Assembly: GCA_008081045.1 (NCBI GenBank)
Contig: VMDC01000021.1
Location: 29,369-93,368, forward strand
Direction: 5' to 3'
Length of the DNA stretch: 64,000 bases
Origin: Gammaproteobacteria bacterium
GTDB lineage: Bacteria; Pseudomonadota; Gammaproteobacteria; Pseudomonadales; Pseudohongiellaceae
The translations under genes and the position numbers were made by a program. Of the stretch, positions 20,348-28,526 are shown piece after piece; positions within the stretch are counted from its first letter, which is position 1, and every line of letters starts with the position of its first letter. Below the pieces are notes generated by a model that saw nothing but the letters and a program-made list of their open reading frames with translations, was not told the DNA's origin and did no database searches.

Positions 20348-20806
20348 ATGGTCGACTCTGAATCAACAGCAGGCTCAAGTTTCAAGTGCCCTGAATGTGG
20401 AGCTCCCCTGCAACAGCGTGAAGGGAAAATGGGCCCTTTCTGGGGGTGTTCGCAGTTCCCCAAGTGCCGGACGACACTGAACGACAGCCAAGGAAAACCC
20501 AGCAAAGACATCGATAACCTCTATCGCTGTCCTCTGTGCACCAGACGTTTAGTCCGCGCTGCTCCCGAGAAAGGGGACTACTGGTTCTGCAGTGGCTACA
20601 GCAAGGGCTGCAAGGCAACGGTTTCTGACAATCATGGACGGCCCGAAGCTGCCTTCAAATGTCCGGAGTGCGGCTCTATGCTCGCCAAACGGACAGGGAA
20701 AAATGGTGAATTCTGGGGCTGTAGTGGCTATCCTGACTGCAAAGCAACCTTTAACGACCTCAACGGCAGCCCAGATTTTGATTTTCTCCCTGCTAAACGT
20801 CCGTAA
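20348..20806 (+). CDS. triple topoisomerase-type C4 zinc-ribbon protein
   Basis: 152 residues made of three copies of the zf-C4_Topoisom ribbon. Each begins with CPECG or CPLC and, about 17-18 residues later, has a second pair of cysteines (WGCSQFPKC, WFCSGYSKGC, WGCSGYPDC). This is the DNA-binding tail module of type IA topoisomerases occurring as a free protein, as in YrdD-like proteins. The middle copy deviates most (extra residue, RAAPEKGDYWF). Likely binds nucleic acid in the cytoplasm. It stands 15 bp after hisC, and its last codons overlap the start of the small membrane protein. Confidence 0.85.
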   Translation: MVDSESTAGSSFKCPECGAPLQQREGKMGPFWGCSQFPKCRTTLNDSQGKPSKDIDNLYRCPLCTRRLVRAAPEKGDYWFCSGYSKGCKATVSDNHGRPEAAFKCPECGSMLAKRTGKNGEFWGCSGYPDCKATFNDLNGSPDFDFLPAKRP

Positions 20807-21038
20807 GAAAACCGCGGCAATCATTGCCGGGCTTGCGATCGGCGCAACCTGTCTGTGGGCTATCTCCGCGTGGCAGAACATTTCACGGGAAGAGCTCATT
20901 GACATTCTACTCGCCTCTTTATTGATGCTGGGCGGGGTGATGGTCATAGCGCTTGTCGCAGTCGCCGGTTTTAAGCTGTTGGTGCGGCTGATAAACCGGG
21001 TATTTTCTGTAAGCCGGCCCTCTTCTGATCAGGACTGA
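20778..21038 (+). CDS. small inner-membrane protein (start uncertain)
   Basis: The frame carries two clear membrane segments (KTAAIIAGLAIGATCLWAIS and IDILLASLLMLGGVMVIALV) and a basic, Ser-rich tail, so a real 80-90 residue protein is likely. No ATG suits: the in-frame ATGs lie far upstream inside the zinc-ribbon gene in another frame. A TTG at 20778 gives 86 residues and overlaps the previous gene by 29 bp, suggesting translational coupling; no clear ribosome site is visible. Function unknown. It ends two bases before the convergent rimI stop. Confidence 0.6.
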   Translation: MIFSLLNVRKKTAAIIAGLAIGATCLWAISAWQNISREELIDILLASLLMLGGVMVIALVAVAGFKLLVRLINRVFSVSRPSSDQD

Positions 21039-21039
21039 G

Positions 21040-21522
21040 TCAGGGCAGCGGCAGCGAACGAGAAAGAATCAGCGCATCCTCCCGCCCCGCGTCTCCCGGA
21101 TAGTAATTTGATCGCTCGCCAATCTGAGTGAATCCTAGAGAGCGATAAAGACTGATCGCCCTGTCATTGGAAACCCGCACCTCCAGAAAACACGCCTTTG
21201 CCTCAAGGCTGGCGGCACGATCCAAAAGCAGGGTAACCAGTTTGCGACCGTAACCCAGTCTTTGAAACGCAGGATGAACACACAGGGTCAGGAGATGACA
21301 CTCCTCGACAGCCACCGACATGACTCCGTGAGCGGCAATTTCCTGCTTGTTCGCCAGAACCCATGCCTGGTAGCCGGCACGCAGACAGTCGATGAAGATT
21401 CGCTTCGTCCAGGGGTGGGCGTAGGCAGCAGCCTCATTCTTGACGACCAGATCGAGATCGCTGTGGCGCATGGTGCGCGCGAAAAATTGCGTGCCGGTCG
21501 GGCTGGAAGTCTCCATGGGCAT
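21040..21522 (-). CDS. rimI: ribosomal protein S18 alanine N-acetyltransferase
   Basis: 160 residues, GNAT fold. Seen: FARTMRHSDLDLVVKNEAAAYAHPWT at the start in the RimI manner (glutamate and HPW), the acetyl-CoA loop HPAFQRLGYGRKL, EVRVSNDRAISLYRSLGF, and YYPGDAGREDALILSR at the end, which is the typical RimI C-terminus. It acetylates the N-terminal Ala of S18. It follows the HolD-like gene by six bases, the same pairing as holD-rimI in E. coli. Confidence 0.93.
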   Translation of the reverse strand: MPMETSSPTGTQFFARTMRHSDLDLVVKNEAAAYAHPWTKRIFIDCLRAGYQAWVLANKQEIAAHGVMSVAVEECHLLTLCVHPAFQRLGYGRKLVTLLLDRAASLEAKACFLEVRVSNDRAISLYRSLGFTQIGERSNYYPGDAGREDALILSRSLPLP

Positions 21523-21528
21523 TACCGT

Positions 21529-22392
21529 CTAGACTGACTGCAGGCGCCCGCGCAGAGTCGCCAGATGCTGCCAGGCTTCACGCTTCAGGTCCGAATGCGC
21601 CAACATGGCATGCAGGCTGTGGGTAATCGTGAATTTGTACGGCGCATCCACCCGCTTTTGATCACCCATGGCCGGCTGTCCTGAGTGATCTGACATCACA
21701 TCAACGAGCTGGGCCGTCAGCAACAGCAGATTCGAAAACCCCTGCTGCTCGTGCCGCTGAGTGATGAACCCGTTGAGCGCCAGCTTGGCGGCGTGGCGGG
21801 AATCCCCCATCGCACCGAGCCCCTCTGCGATCGGCCAGTTGAACCTGTCTGCAGTCAGGCCTGCGAGCTCTTCCTGACCCAACCCAAGAGCAACAAGCAG
21901 GTTGGTCAGCAGTGAGGTCGCCTGCTGATTTTCTCTGCCACCGGCTTCATGTGGCGCCTCATTGATCACGGCAAGCTGAGCATTCACCCGGAAGAACTGC
22001 ACACTGAATCGCAATGATTCGCCCGGGATCTGCTCTTTTCCGGTCTCGGCTCTCTCACTCTCGGCTCTCTTTATCTCAGCTCGTCCTGTCTCGGCTCTTC
22101 CTGTCTCCGCTTCCGCAGGCCTGACCTGCCGTTGGTGGCGGGTCTCTACTTCTTCTGCAGCAATCGCTCCGTGACGCTTGCCGGCGTCAGATCCAGGCTT
22201 TGCATCAAGCTCACTGCGAGGCGGCTCTGCCTGTCGTGTCTTCGCGGGCAACTGCTGAGAACCCTGAGGGTCATAAATGTCTTGTGCTGCAGCAGGAATG
22301 ACAGACGCTTTCGCTCCGACCAGAACATACCGGGAGTAGTATTGCTCAACTCCCATATGCTTGAGATAGGCGATGCGCTGCATTTCATCCAT
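21529..22392 (-). CDS. HolD-like DNA polymerase III psi subunit with repeat insertion
   Basis: 287 residues. The first about 25 (QRIAYLKHMGVEQYYSRYVL...GA) match the HolD start pattern (LGITQW...RPGAL), and the C-terminal half (LLTNLLVALGLGQEELAGLT, then FNWPIAEG) looks like the psi core. Between them lies a charged insertion with a fivefold 15-bp repeat that encodes RAETG-type pentapeptides. HolD links the clamp loader to SSB; the short N-terminus binds chi-containing clamp loader parts. The placement directly before rimI supports the call. The E. coli protein has 137 residues, so this one is more than twice as long; without the repeat and C-terminal helix (LHAMLAHSDLKREAWQHL) the identity rests on weak similarity. 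Confidence 0.55.
   Translation of the reverse strand: MDEMQRIAYLKHMGVEQYYSRYVLVGAKASVIPAAAQDIYDPQGSQQLPAKTRQAEPPRSELDAKPGSDAGKRHGAIAAEEVETRHQRQVRPAEAETGRAETGRAEIKRAESERAETGKEQIPGESLRFSVQFFRVNAQLAVINEAPHEAGGRENQQATSLLTNLLVALGLGQEELAGLTADRFNWPIAEGLGAMGDSRHAAKLALNGFITQRHEQQGFSNLLLLTAQLVDVMSDHSGQPAMGDQKRVDAPYKFTITHSLHAMLAHSDLKREAWQHLATLRGRLQSV
22043..22117 (-). repeat. five in-frame 15-bp tandem repeats in the HolD-like gene
   Basis: Five consecutive 15-bp units at 22043, 22058, 22073, 22088 and 22103 (plus-strand unit like GTCTCGGCTCTCTCA, diverging by one to five bases). They encode RAETG/RAEIK/RAESE-type pentapeptides. The unit length is a multiple of three, so copy changes would keep the frame. 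Confidence 0.85.
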
Positions 22393-22419
22393 GACGGAAC
22401 TTCCTTATCGGGAATGGTC

Positions 22420-22448
22420 AATATACTGCGTTGAAACTGCCACAACAA
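22420..22448 (-). promoter_or_regulatory. likely promoter of the holD-like/rimI pair
   Basis: On the minus strand TTGTTG (22448-22443) and TATATT (22425-22420) are 17 bp apart; the start codon at 22392 follows after 27 bp. A good sigma-70 fit at the -10, moderate at the -35. Confidence 0.5.
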
Positions 22449-22567
22449 CTGTCCCTCTTTCGCGGTTTTATACTGGCCCGACACATGTTCGTCACTGGTC
22501 CCCAACAGGTTTGAAGTCACGTTCTATTCATGATTGAATCCCGCTTCCCGTCAAGAGAGAGTTCTCT

Positions 22568-23551
22568 ATGAAAGCTGTAATGTGTCATTCCTATGGTCCC
22601 CCTGAAAACCTGGTTCTGGAAGACATCCCCGATCTTGAACCCGGCGAAGACGAAGCGGTGGTTGAGGTACATGCAGCCTCACTGAATTTCCCTGACGGCC
22701 TTCAAATTCAGGGCAAGTATCAGTTCCAGCCGCCCATGCCCTTCACGCCCGGCTCGGAAGTCGGCGGCGTCATCAGGTCTGTCGGTGCGAAATTCAGCGC
22801 ACTGAACATCGGTGATCGGGTTATGGCCATACCTGGAATCGGGGGACTGGCCGAGCAGGTCATTGTAAAACCCGAAAGTGTGCGCCGCATCCCGGACAAC
22901 ATGGATTTCAAAACTGCCGCCGGTTTTGCCATGGTTTACACAACTTCCTATCACGCGCTGAAGCAGCGGGCCAGACTACAACCCGGAGAAACGCTGCTGG
23001 TGCTAGGAGCCAGCGGAGGCGTCGGGTTGTCGGCTGTGGAGCTGGGCAAAGTAATGGGAGCAAGGGTAATTGCAGCAGCAAGCACTGAGGAAAAGCTGGA
23101 TTTCGTTCGTCAGTTCAACCCGGATGCCACGATCAATTACGGTGACGGAGAACTCAAGGAGAAGGTCAAGGAACTCACAGACGGGCGTGGTGCTGATGTC
23201 ATTTACGACCCGGTTGGCGGAGATCTTTTTGACCAGAGTTGCCGCTGCATAAACTGGAATGGCCGTCTTCTTGTGATCGGCTTCACCAGCGGCCGAATTC
23301 CGGAGTACAAGGCCAACCTGGCTCTACTTAAAGGCTCCGCGATGGTTGGCGTATTTCTGGGAAGATTCCGCAAAGAAGAGCCAACAGCGTACGAACAGAA
23401 CCTCGACGAACTGCTGACAATGTATGCGAACGGTCAACTGAATCCTGTCGTGACCCAAACGTTTCCCAAAGAGCAGTTCGTCGAAGCATTCAATATCTTC
23501 ACCAAGCGCCAGGCGAAGGGTAAAGTCACACTGGAATTTAAGGCTGAGTGA
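22568..23551 (+). CDS. NADPH:quinone oxidoreductase-like MDR protein
   Basis: 327 residues, zinc-independent medium-chain dehydrogenase/reductase of the quinone-oxidoreductase branch. Seen: N-terminal GroES-like domain (PGSEVGGVIRSVG), the Rossmann loop LVLGASGGVGLSAVELGK, GADVIYDPVGGDLFD, and a C-terminal GRFRKEEP with QAKGKVTLEF ending. The cysteines for structural or catalytic zinc are missing. It should reduce quinones or enoyl compounds with NADPH in the cytoplasm. Only seven bases separate it from the acyl-CoA synthetase, so both are likely one transcript and may serve fatty or aromatic acid breakdown. GAGAGAG precedes the ATG. Confidence 0.88.
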   Translation: MKAVMCHSYGPPENLVLEDIPDLEPGEDEAVVEVHAASLNFPDGLQIQGKYQFQPPMPFTPGSEVGGVIRSVGAKFSALNIGDRVMAIPGIGGLAEQVIVKPESVRRIPDNMDFKTAAGFAMVYTTSYHALKQRARLQPGETLLVLGASGGVGLSAVELGKVMGARVIAAASTEEKLDFVRQFNPDATINYGDGELKEKVKELTDGRGADVIYDPVGGDLFDQSCRCINWNGRLLVIGFTSGRIPEYKANLALLKGSAMVGVFLGRFRKEEPTAYEQNLDELLTMYANGQLNPVVTQTFPKEQFVEAFNIFTKRQAKGKVTLEFKAE

Positions 23552-23558
23552 GCAATCC

Positions 23559-25292
23559 ATGCTGAGTGACGCTGAAATTCTTGAAGACCTGGGGCAGCTG
23601 AAAAATATCGTCGAATCCCACAAAGCGCCAGATGCCCCGCTTTCTGTTGGCTCTGCCGTAATTGATGGGCATGAACTCCCGGTCTTCACCAAAGTCCCCG
23701 CTAACCTCTGCGAGCTATACCGCATCGGACTGACTGACGCCGATCAGGATTTCCTGGTCTATGAAGCGGAGCGATACAGCTTTGGCGAAGCCTTCTCTGC
23801 CGCGAGCAAACTGGCGCGACAGCTGCAGGAGCAATACGGCATTCAGACAGGGGACCGCGTCGCTGTCTGCGGCCGGAATTCGCCAGAGTGGTGCCTCGCC
23901 TATATGGCGATCACTATGCTCGGAGCGATTGTTGTACCCATGAATTCCTGGTGGACCGGGCCAGAGCTTGAATATGGGCTCGAGGACTCCGGGGCAAGAC
24001 TTATCTTCGCCGACACCCCCCGCTATGAGGCAATACACGCCAGCCTCAGCAAGTTGAGCATCGACGTCATAATGATGCGGCCGACTGCTGCCGAACCCGC
24101 CATTCCGGAAATTCATCGCCTGATAGCCGGCTGTGAACCGCTGGAGGAATCTGACTTTGATGCGCTTGGTATCACGCCAGAACACGACGCGTCCATCATG
24201 TACACCTCCGGGTCCACCGGCCATCCCAAAGGCGTGCTGTCTACGCACCGCGGCATCATCAGCGCTCTTTTTACCTGGAAGTTTGTTAAAGAAATCAATG
24301 AAATACTGAGACCAGAGCTGCGCGAGGACAATCCGCCCTATCAGGCCGCACTGCTCGCTAATGTGCCGCTATTCCACGTGACCGGCAGTCATGCGCAGTT
24401 CCTGGCAAGCTTCATCTATCACCGCAAATTCGTGATGATGTATAAATGGAATGCAGAGGCTGCGCTGGAACTGATCGAAAGCGAACGTATCTCTATTCTG
24501 CATGGCGTACCGACGATGACCTGGGAGGTCATGCAATCGCCAAATTTCGCCACTACTGATCTGTCCAGCCTGCGCAGCGTGCAGAGTGGTGGCGCACCAC
24601 GGCCACCGGAGCATCTGGCAATGATGGTTCAGAAATTCCCGGATAAAGCGCTACCCGGTTTAGGCTACGGACTGACTGAGACAAATGCGCTCGGCGCCAT
24701 CATCTCGGGAAAATTTTATCAGTCCAGACCCAACAGCACCGGCAGACCAACTCCCCCCCTGACCCAGGTCAGAATTGTTAACGAACAGGGACAAACTTTG
24801 CCTGCTAACGAAGTTGGCGAAATATGCATCAAAGGGCCTTCCGTCATGAAAGGCTACTGGAACAAGCCAGAGGCGACAGCGGAAGTGCTGAAAGACGGCT
24901 GGTTCCACACCGGAGATCTCGGCCTGCTGGATGATCTTGGCTTCCTTATTATTCTGGACCGCGCCAAAGACATCGTGATTCGCGGCGGGGAAAACATCGG
25001 CTGCGCAGAGGTGGAGTATGCGATCCACGAGCATTCAGCGGTGAGTGAGGTATCGGTGTACGGCATTCCGGACTCTCGACTCGGCGAGGTGCCCTGCGCC
25101 ACCATAATGTTGAAAGAAGGACGAAGCCTGACGGCAGATGAGTTAGCCGGCTTTCTGCGAGACAAGATCGCTGCTTTTAAGGTACCGGAAAAATTCTACT
25201 TCCAGCATGAGCAACTTCCTCGCATCGCCTCCGGGAAAATTGCCAAAAAAGTCTTGCGCCAGCAGGCCATCGATCGCCTTGCCAACACCTGA
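23559..25292 (+). CDS. AMP-dependent acyl-CoA synthetase
   Basis: 577 residues of the ANL superfamily. Core motifs: MYTSGSTGHPKGVLSTH (P-loop A3), GLGYGLTETNA (A5), GWFHTGDLGLLDD (A7), DRAKDIVIRGGENI (A8) and the catalytic lysine in PRIASGKIAKKVLR (A10). It activates a carboxylic acid to its CoA thioester with ATP. An acyl chain preference cannot be read from these motifs; the first 50 residues are not part of the core and look like a short extra N-terminal helix pair. It follows the quinone oxidoreductase by seven bases. Confidence 0.9.
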   Translation: MLSDAEILEDLGQLKNIVESHKAPDAPLSVGSAVIDGHELPVFTKVPANLCELYRIGLTDADQDFLVYEAERYSFGEAFSAASKLARQLQEQYGIQTGDRVAVCGRNSPEWCLAYMAITMLGAIVVPMNSWWTGPELEYGLEDSGARLIFADTPRYEAIHASLSKLSIDVIMMRPTAAEPAIPEIHRLIAGCEPLEESDFDALGITPEHDASIMYTSGSTGHPKGVLSTHRGIISALFTWKFVKEINEILRPELREDNPPYQAALLANVPLFHVTGSHAQFLASFIYHRKFVMMYKWNAEAALELIESERISILHGVPTMTWEVMQSPNFATTDLSSLRSVQSGGAPRPPEHLAMMVQKFPDKALPGLGYGLTETNALGAIISGKFYQSRPNSTGRPTPPLTQVRIVNEQGQTLPANEVGEICIKGPSVMKGYWNKPEATAEVLKDGWFHTGDLGLLDDLGFLIILDRAKDIVIRGGENIGCAEVEYAIHEHSAVSEVSVYGIPDSRLGEVPCATIMLKEGRSLTADELAGFLRDKIAAFKVPEKFYFQHEQLPRIASGKIAKKVLRQQAIDRLANT

Positions 25293-25294
25293 GC

Positions 25295-25312
25295 GGCGGC
25301 GCAGGCGCCGCC
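25295..25312. repeat. strong GC hairpin after the acyl-CoA synthetase
   Basis: GGCGGCG-cagg-CGCCGCC, seven perfect pairs starting two bases after the stop codon. No T-tract follows, so it may stabilise the transcript end or act as a weak terminator. Confidence 0.5.
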
Positions 25313-25453
25313 CCGAGCACTGGCTGCCGCGGGTCTTTGTAACATTGAAACGAAATTTTCCTGAAGTAATGTCACTCTGGCAACGATAACAGAGGCAGGT
25401 GCCCGCTATCCCGGCACCCGCAATCACATCCCTGGTACGGAGTGAGACTGACG

Positions 25454-25657
25454 ATGAAAGAGCACAACTGGGAAGAACCGGACGAGACCCTCATTGAAAT
25501 CCCCACTGACCTTGGTCTTGGCAATGAAACCTTCGTAACAGCGTCTAACGTGTCAGCCGCCAACGGCACGAGCCTGACGGAACTGCGCAGACGCCTTGAA
25601 GAGCGCCTGGACAGCAAACGGATCGATCTTCAGTTTGATTACGACGACCTGGACTAG
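25454..25657 (+). CDS. small acidic protein resembling the PA3496 family
   Basis: 67 residues from the ATG at 25454 (a GTG at 25442 would add four). Acidic N-terminal half, then a charged helix TELRRRLEERLDSKRIDLQ and the C-terminal FDYDDLD. The arrangement RRRLE..L..KR followed by an acidic aromatic tail recalls the PA3496 family of small proteins annotated as putative envelope integrity factors, but this rests on pattern only. No signal peptide. Its GGAG ribosome site lies 11 bases before the ATG. Confidence 0.5.
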   Translation: MKEHNWEEPDETLIEIPTDLGLGNETFVTASNVSAANGTSLTELRRRLEERLDSKRIDLQFDYDDLD

Positions 25658-25759
25658 CCCGGGCTGTCCCAAAAGAGCTAAACGAACAAAGCGTCTGCTC
25701 GATCCCGGCTGCCCGCCAGGCAGCCTTTGATCTGCATTCCAGCGAGTCCCAATTAGCGC

Positions 25760-25788
25760 TTTGCGCCTCAGCTTATCCTTAGTATGAT
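25760..25788 (+). promoter_or_regulatory. possible promoter of the Anbu gene
   Basis: TTTGCG (25760-25765) and TATGAT (25783-25788) are 17 bp apart, 29 bp before the Anbu ATG. The -10 is good, the -35 poor. Confidence 0.33.
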
Positions 25789-25817
25789 TGAGTGATGAAG
25801 GGTAAGTTGAGCAGGCC

Positions 25818-26576
25818 ATGACATATTGCGTCGCAGTAGCGGTGGATGCTGGAATGGTCTTCTGTTCGGACTCCCTGACCAACGCAGGCATCGATCAGGT
25901 CTCCACCTACAGCAAGATGTTCAGCTTTGGCATTGACGGCGAAAAACAGTTCGTTGTCCTGACCGCCGGCAACCTCGCCACCTCCCAGGCCACCCTTGCA
26001 AAAATCAAAAGCGACATCAGACAGGATGCGCCTGAGCACCTGTTGCGTATGGACAGCGTCGCTGATGCAGCTGACTATATTGGTGACCTCAGCCGCGAGC
26101 AGCAGGAAAAGCGCGCCGTCGAGGGAAAGAACTTTGAAGCCAGCTTCATCATCGGCGGCCAGGTCAAAGGCAGCCGCCCGGAAATCCTGATGATCTATCC
26201 GGAAGGCAATCACATCACAACCTCAAAGGACACCAACTACCTGCAGATTGGCGAGAGCAAATACGGCAAGCCAATCCTCGACCGGGTTCTGGCGCCGGAA
26301 TTAAATCTGGAAACCAGCGCCATGGCAGCACTGGTCTCTATGGACTCTACGATGCGCAGCAATCTGGGCGTTGGCCCACCGATTGAGCTGCTGATTTATC
26401 GCACTGATGCACTTCAACTCGACAAGCCCCACCGCTTTGAAGAAGACAGCGATTTTCTCAGAGACCTCAAACGAAACTGGGATGCCCGTCTGAAAGATGC
26501 CTTCCGGCAAATGCCACCTCTGGCCTGGGCGACTAACTGGGATAGATCAGACCGTGAACAAAACGGAGTTTCCTGA
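25818..26576 (+). CDS. Anbu (ancestral beta-subunit, proteasome-type peptidase)
   Basis: 252 residues beginning MTYCVAVAVDAGMVFCSDS, the Anbu start. After Met removal Thr1 becomes the N-terminal nucleophile; Asp17 (SDSLTNAG) and Lys32 (YSKMF) sit where proteasome beta-subunits have theirs, and LTAGNLA corresponds to the Gly47 loop. Anbu forms its own oligomers and is related to HslV, but its substrate is unknown. In most genomes it is linked with alpha-E, circularly permuted ATP-grasp and transglutaminase genes; here the first two stand right beside it on the opposite strand, tail to tail, with the peptidase gene overlapping its last 44 bp. No transglutaminase gene is near. Confidence 0.9.
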   Translation: MTYCVAVAVDAGMVFCSDSLTNAGIDQVSTYSKMFSFGIDGEKQFVVLTAGNLATSQATLAKIKSDIRQDAPEHLLRMDSVADAADYIGDLSREQQEKRAVEGKNFEASFIIGGQVKGSRPEILMIYPEGNHITTSKDTNYLQIGESKYGKPILDRVLAPELNLETSAMAALVSMDSTMRSNLGVGPPIELLIYRTDALQLDKPHRFEEDSDFLRDLKRNWDARLKDAFRQMPPLAWATNWDRSDREQNGVS

Positions 26577-27528
26577 GCGTTAAGTCCGACAGCACGAACG
26601 GATAAGCGTCCTCCAAGCCCATACTTCGATTCAAACTGTTCAGCATCATCGACAGCTGGGACCATTTGGCCAACAGCTGATCTATATCATCAGATAACTC
26701 ACTGCCCTGCTGCATCCCATACGTTGCGGCAGTCTCAAGTGTATCTACCATGTGCAGATAGTGAGACCAGACCTCCGCCCAGTCTTCCAGCGGATGAGCC
26801 TGCGCATAGTGACTTATCAGGTCAGGGTCTTTTTGCACACTTGTTCTGTTCGCGTAATAGTTCTGAAGCGCGTCACTGTAATCTTTCCGCTCATCCCCAA
26901 ACAGCGCGCGAAAGGCTTCTAAAGCACCGGAATTTTTGACCAGGCGATCGAAGTAGTAATGCCCGGCTTCATGTCGAAAGTGCCCGAGCAAGGTCCGATA
27001 CAGTTCCCCGGTATACTGCCTGGACTGCTCCCGTCTGACATGATCAGCTTCTGCTATATTGATAGTAATCAACCCGTCGTTGTGTCCTGTGCTGACAAAC
27101 TCTTCCCGGACAAGTGGATTGGTTCTTTGATCCTCGATGAATTTAAATGCCAGCCCATCCCGAGCATCGCCTTTACTGACCACCGGTAGCTGCAGAGATA
27201 GTAGGGAGTAAATCAGCCGACGCTTTGCCTGTTCAAGGCTTTTCCACCAGCGTCTACGGTCAGGCTCCAACAGATTCGGAATGGTGTGATTAAGGGTACA
27301 TGACAGACAAAAATCACTGTCCTGATCGGATACAAACCAATTGCAGACACCAAAATCCGATGCATTCCGGCAAAGCACGCCGGGACCTCTCGGAGCGTCT
27401 TGCCCATCCGGATGGGTGGGGTACATGTGTCGACTGCCTGCATCAAAACCCACGGGCTTGTCACAGTTCAGGCAGCGCGTATTTTCAAAGAAGAGCGTTT
27501 GCCCGCAGCTGCAGGAAAAATTTTTCAT
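26533..27528 (-). CDS. zinc-ribbon putative metallopeptidase (COG4307 / Peptidase_Mx type)
   Basis: 331 residues. N-terminal double zinc ribbon: CSC at 6-8 with Cys19 and Cys22, then Cys53, Cys62, Cys74 and Cys77. The C-terminal part has the zincin motif HFRHEAGHYYFD (HEAGH at 186-190), followed by DWAEVWSHYLHMVDT, where a Glu and His may complete the site. Family members are predicted zinc peptidases of unknown target. No signal peptide, so cytoplasmic. It forms one minus-strand run with the alpha-E gene (three bases upstream) and ATP-grasp gene, so the metallopeptidase, ligase and Anbu may process the same product. Confidence 0.85.
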   Translation of the reverse strand: MKNFSCSCGQTLFFENTRCLNCDKPVGFDAGSRHMYPTHPDGQDAPRGPGVLCRNASDFGVCNWFVSDQDSDFCLSCTLNHTIPNLLEPDRRRWWKSLEQAKRRLIYSLLSLQLPVVSKGDARDGLAFKFIEDQRTNPLVREEFVSTGHNDGLITINIAEADHVRREQSRQYTGELYRTLLGHFRHEAGHYYFDRLVKNSGALEAFRALFGDERKDYSDALQNYYANRTSVQKDPDLISHYAQAHPLEDWAEVWSHYLHMVDTLETAATYGMQQGSELSDDIDQLLAKWSQLSMMLNSLNRSMGLEDAYPFVLSDLTLRKLRFVHGLIYPS

Positions 27529-27531
27529 GGC

Positions 27532-28482
27532 CTATTTAGAGGGCAGAAACCAGGTGTCTGCAATCTTGTAATGCACCTTCCCGATCTCCTGCTGAACCTG
27601 ATCAAGATGCTCCAACAGACCCCGTTGCATAAGGCCCTGTAAATCAGCATTTCTCACCAGGCGCCGGGTTTTATTGACTTGCCAGGTGACCTTACCGCTG
27701 TTTGGCAGCTTAGCAAGCACCTTGGTCAGCGTAGTCAGATTGTGGGCCGCAGACCGTGGAAACTGCTCATTTTGCAGCAGGAATTTTGCCACATCTGCAC
27801 CGTTTACCCGCTCCTGCACATGCTGGCGATACATTTGATAGGCACTGGAAGAGCGCAGAACATTCATCCACAGAATGTTGTCGTACGGCTCACGGGCCTC
27901 TGGCTCAGCCCTCTCGACCTCCAGCTGCGGCATCAGCTTCTGCGCATCGACGTCAATGACCCTGGTAGTCATATCTGCCCGCTCCAAACTTCTGCCAAGG
28001 CGCACAAAGCTGTAGGCCTCGTCTCTGCTCATAGACCCGGCAAGTAGCCCGCCTATCTGTTGAGCCCTCGATACAATTTGTTCGAGGATGTTATTGCGTT
28101 CGGCCCGATGCAGCCCTTTCTCGGCATGATCCCGGGCAAAATGATAAAGACCGTTTATCAGTTCAAAAGCCTCAGTCGGCATGATCTCGCGGGTTGTCCT
28201 CGCGTTTTCGCGGGCTGAAACGAGCATATCGACGAGAGAGATGCCATTTTTTTCAGAGAGTAAAAATTTAACGACATTACGTTCATTCTCCTGCTTGTAC
28301 TTGGTGGAGAAATACGTATCGTGACCGGTAATTTGAATAAGAGACTGCCATCCCAGCTTAGTCCCTTTTGGCAAATCCAACTGGAGCGCTGAGAACACGT
28401 GCAACAGGCGGGCCATGTTTTCGGCTCGCTCCAGATAGCGTGCCTGCCAATATACCCTTTCTGCGACTCTTGATAACAACAT
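27532..28482 (-). CDS. alpha-E domain protein
   Basis: 316 residues, nearly all helical. The start MLLSRVAERVYWQARYLERAENMARLLHV is the alpha-E family signature (WQARYLERAEN). Conserved blocks ARENARTTREIMPTEAFELIN and SFVRLGRSLERADMTTRVID follow. The function is unknown; the family always travels with circularly permuted ATP-grasp proteins and is thought to work with them in making or modifying a peptide. It lies 44 bp after the ATP-grasp gene and three bases before the peptidase. Confidence 0.9.
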   Translation of the reverse strand: MLLSRVAERVYWQARYLERAENMARLLHVFSALQLDLPKGTKLGWQSLIQITGHDTYFSTKYKQENERNVVKFLLSEKNGISLVDMLVSARENARTTREIMPTEAFELINGLYHFARDHAEKGLHRAERNNILEQIVSRAQQIGGLLAGSMSRDEAYSFVRLGRSLERADMTTRVIDVDAQKLMPQLEVERAEPEAREPYDNILWMNVLRSSSAYQMYRQHVQERVNGADVAKFLLQNEQFPRSAAHNLTTLTKVLAKLPNSGKVTWQVNKTRRLVRNADLQGLMQRGLLEHLDQVQQEIGKVHYKIADTWFLPSK

Positions 28483-28526
28483 CGAAGTAACCTTACTCGC
28501 CTGTCTGGCGCACTGGTCTTGACGTA

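Noticed and set aside
20592..20777. Long upstream part of the small membrane frame
   Set aside because: It overlaps the zinc-ribbon gene in another frame with unlikely protein composition.
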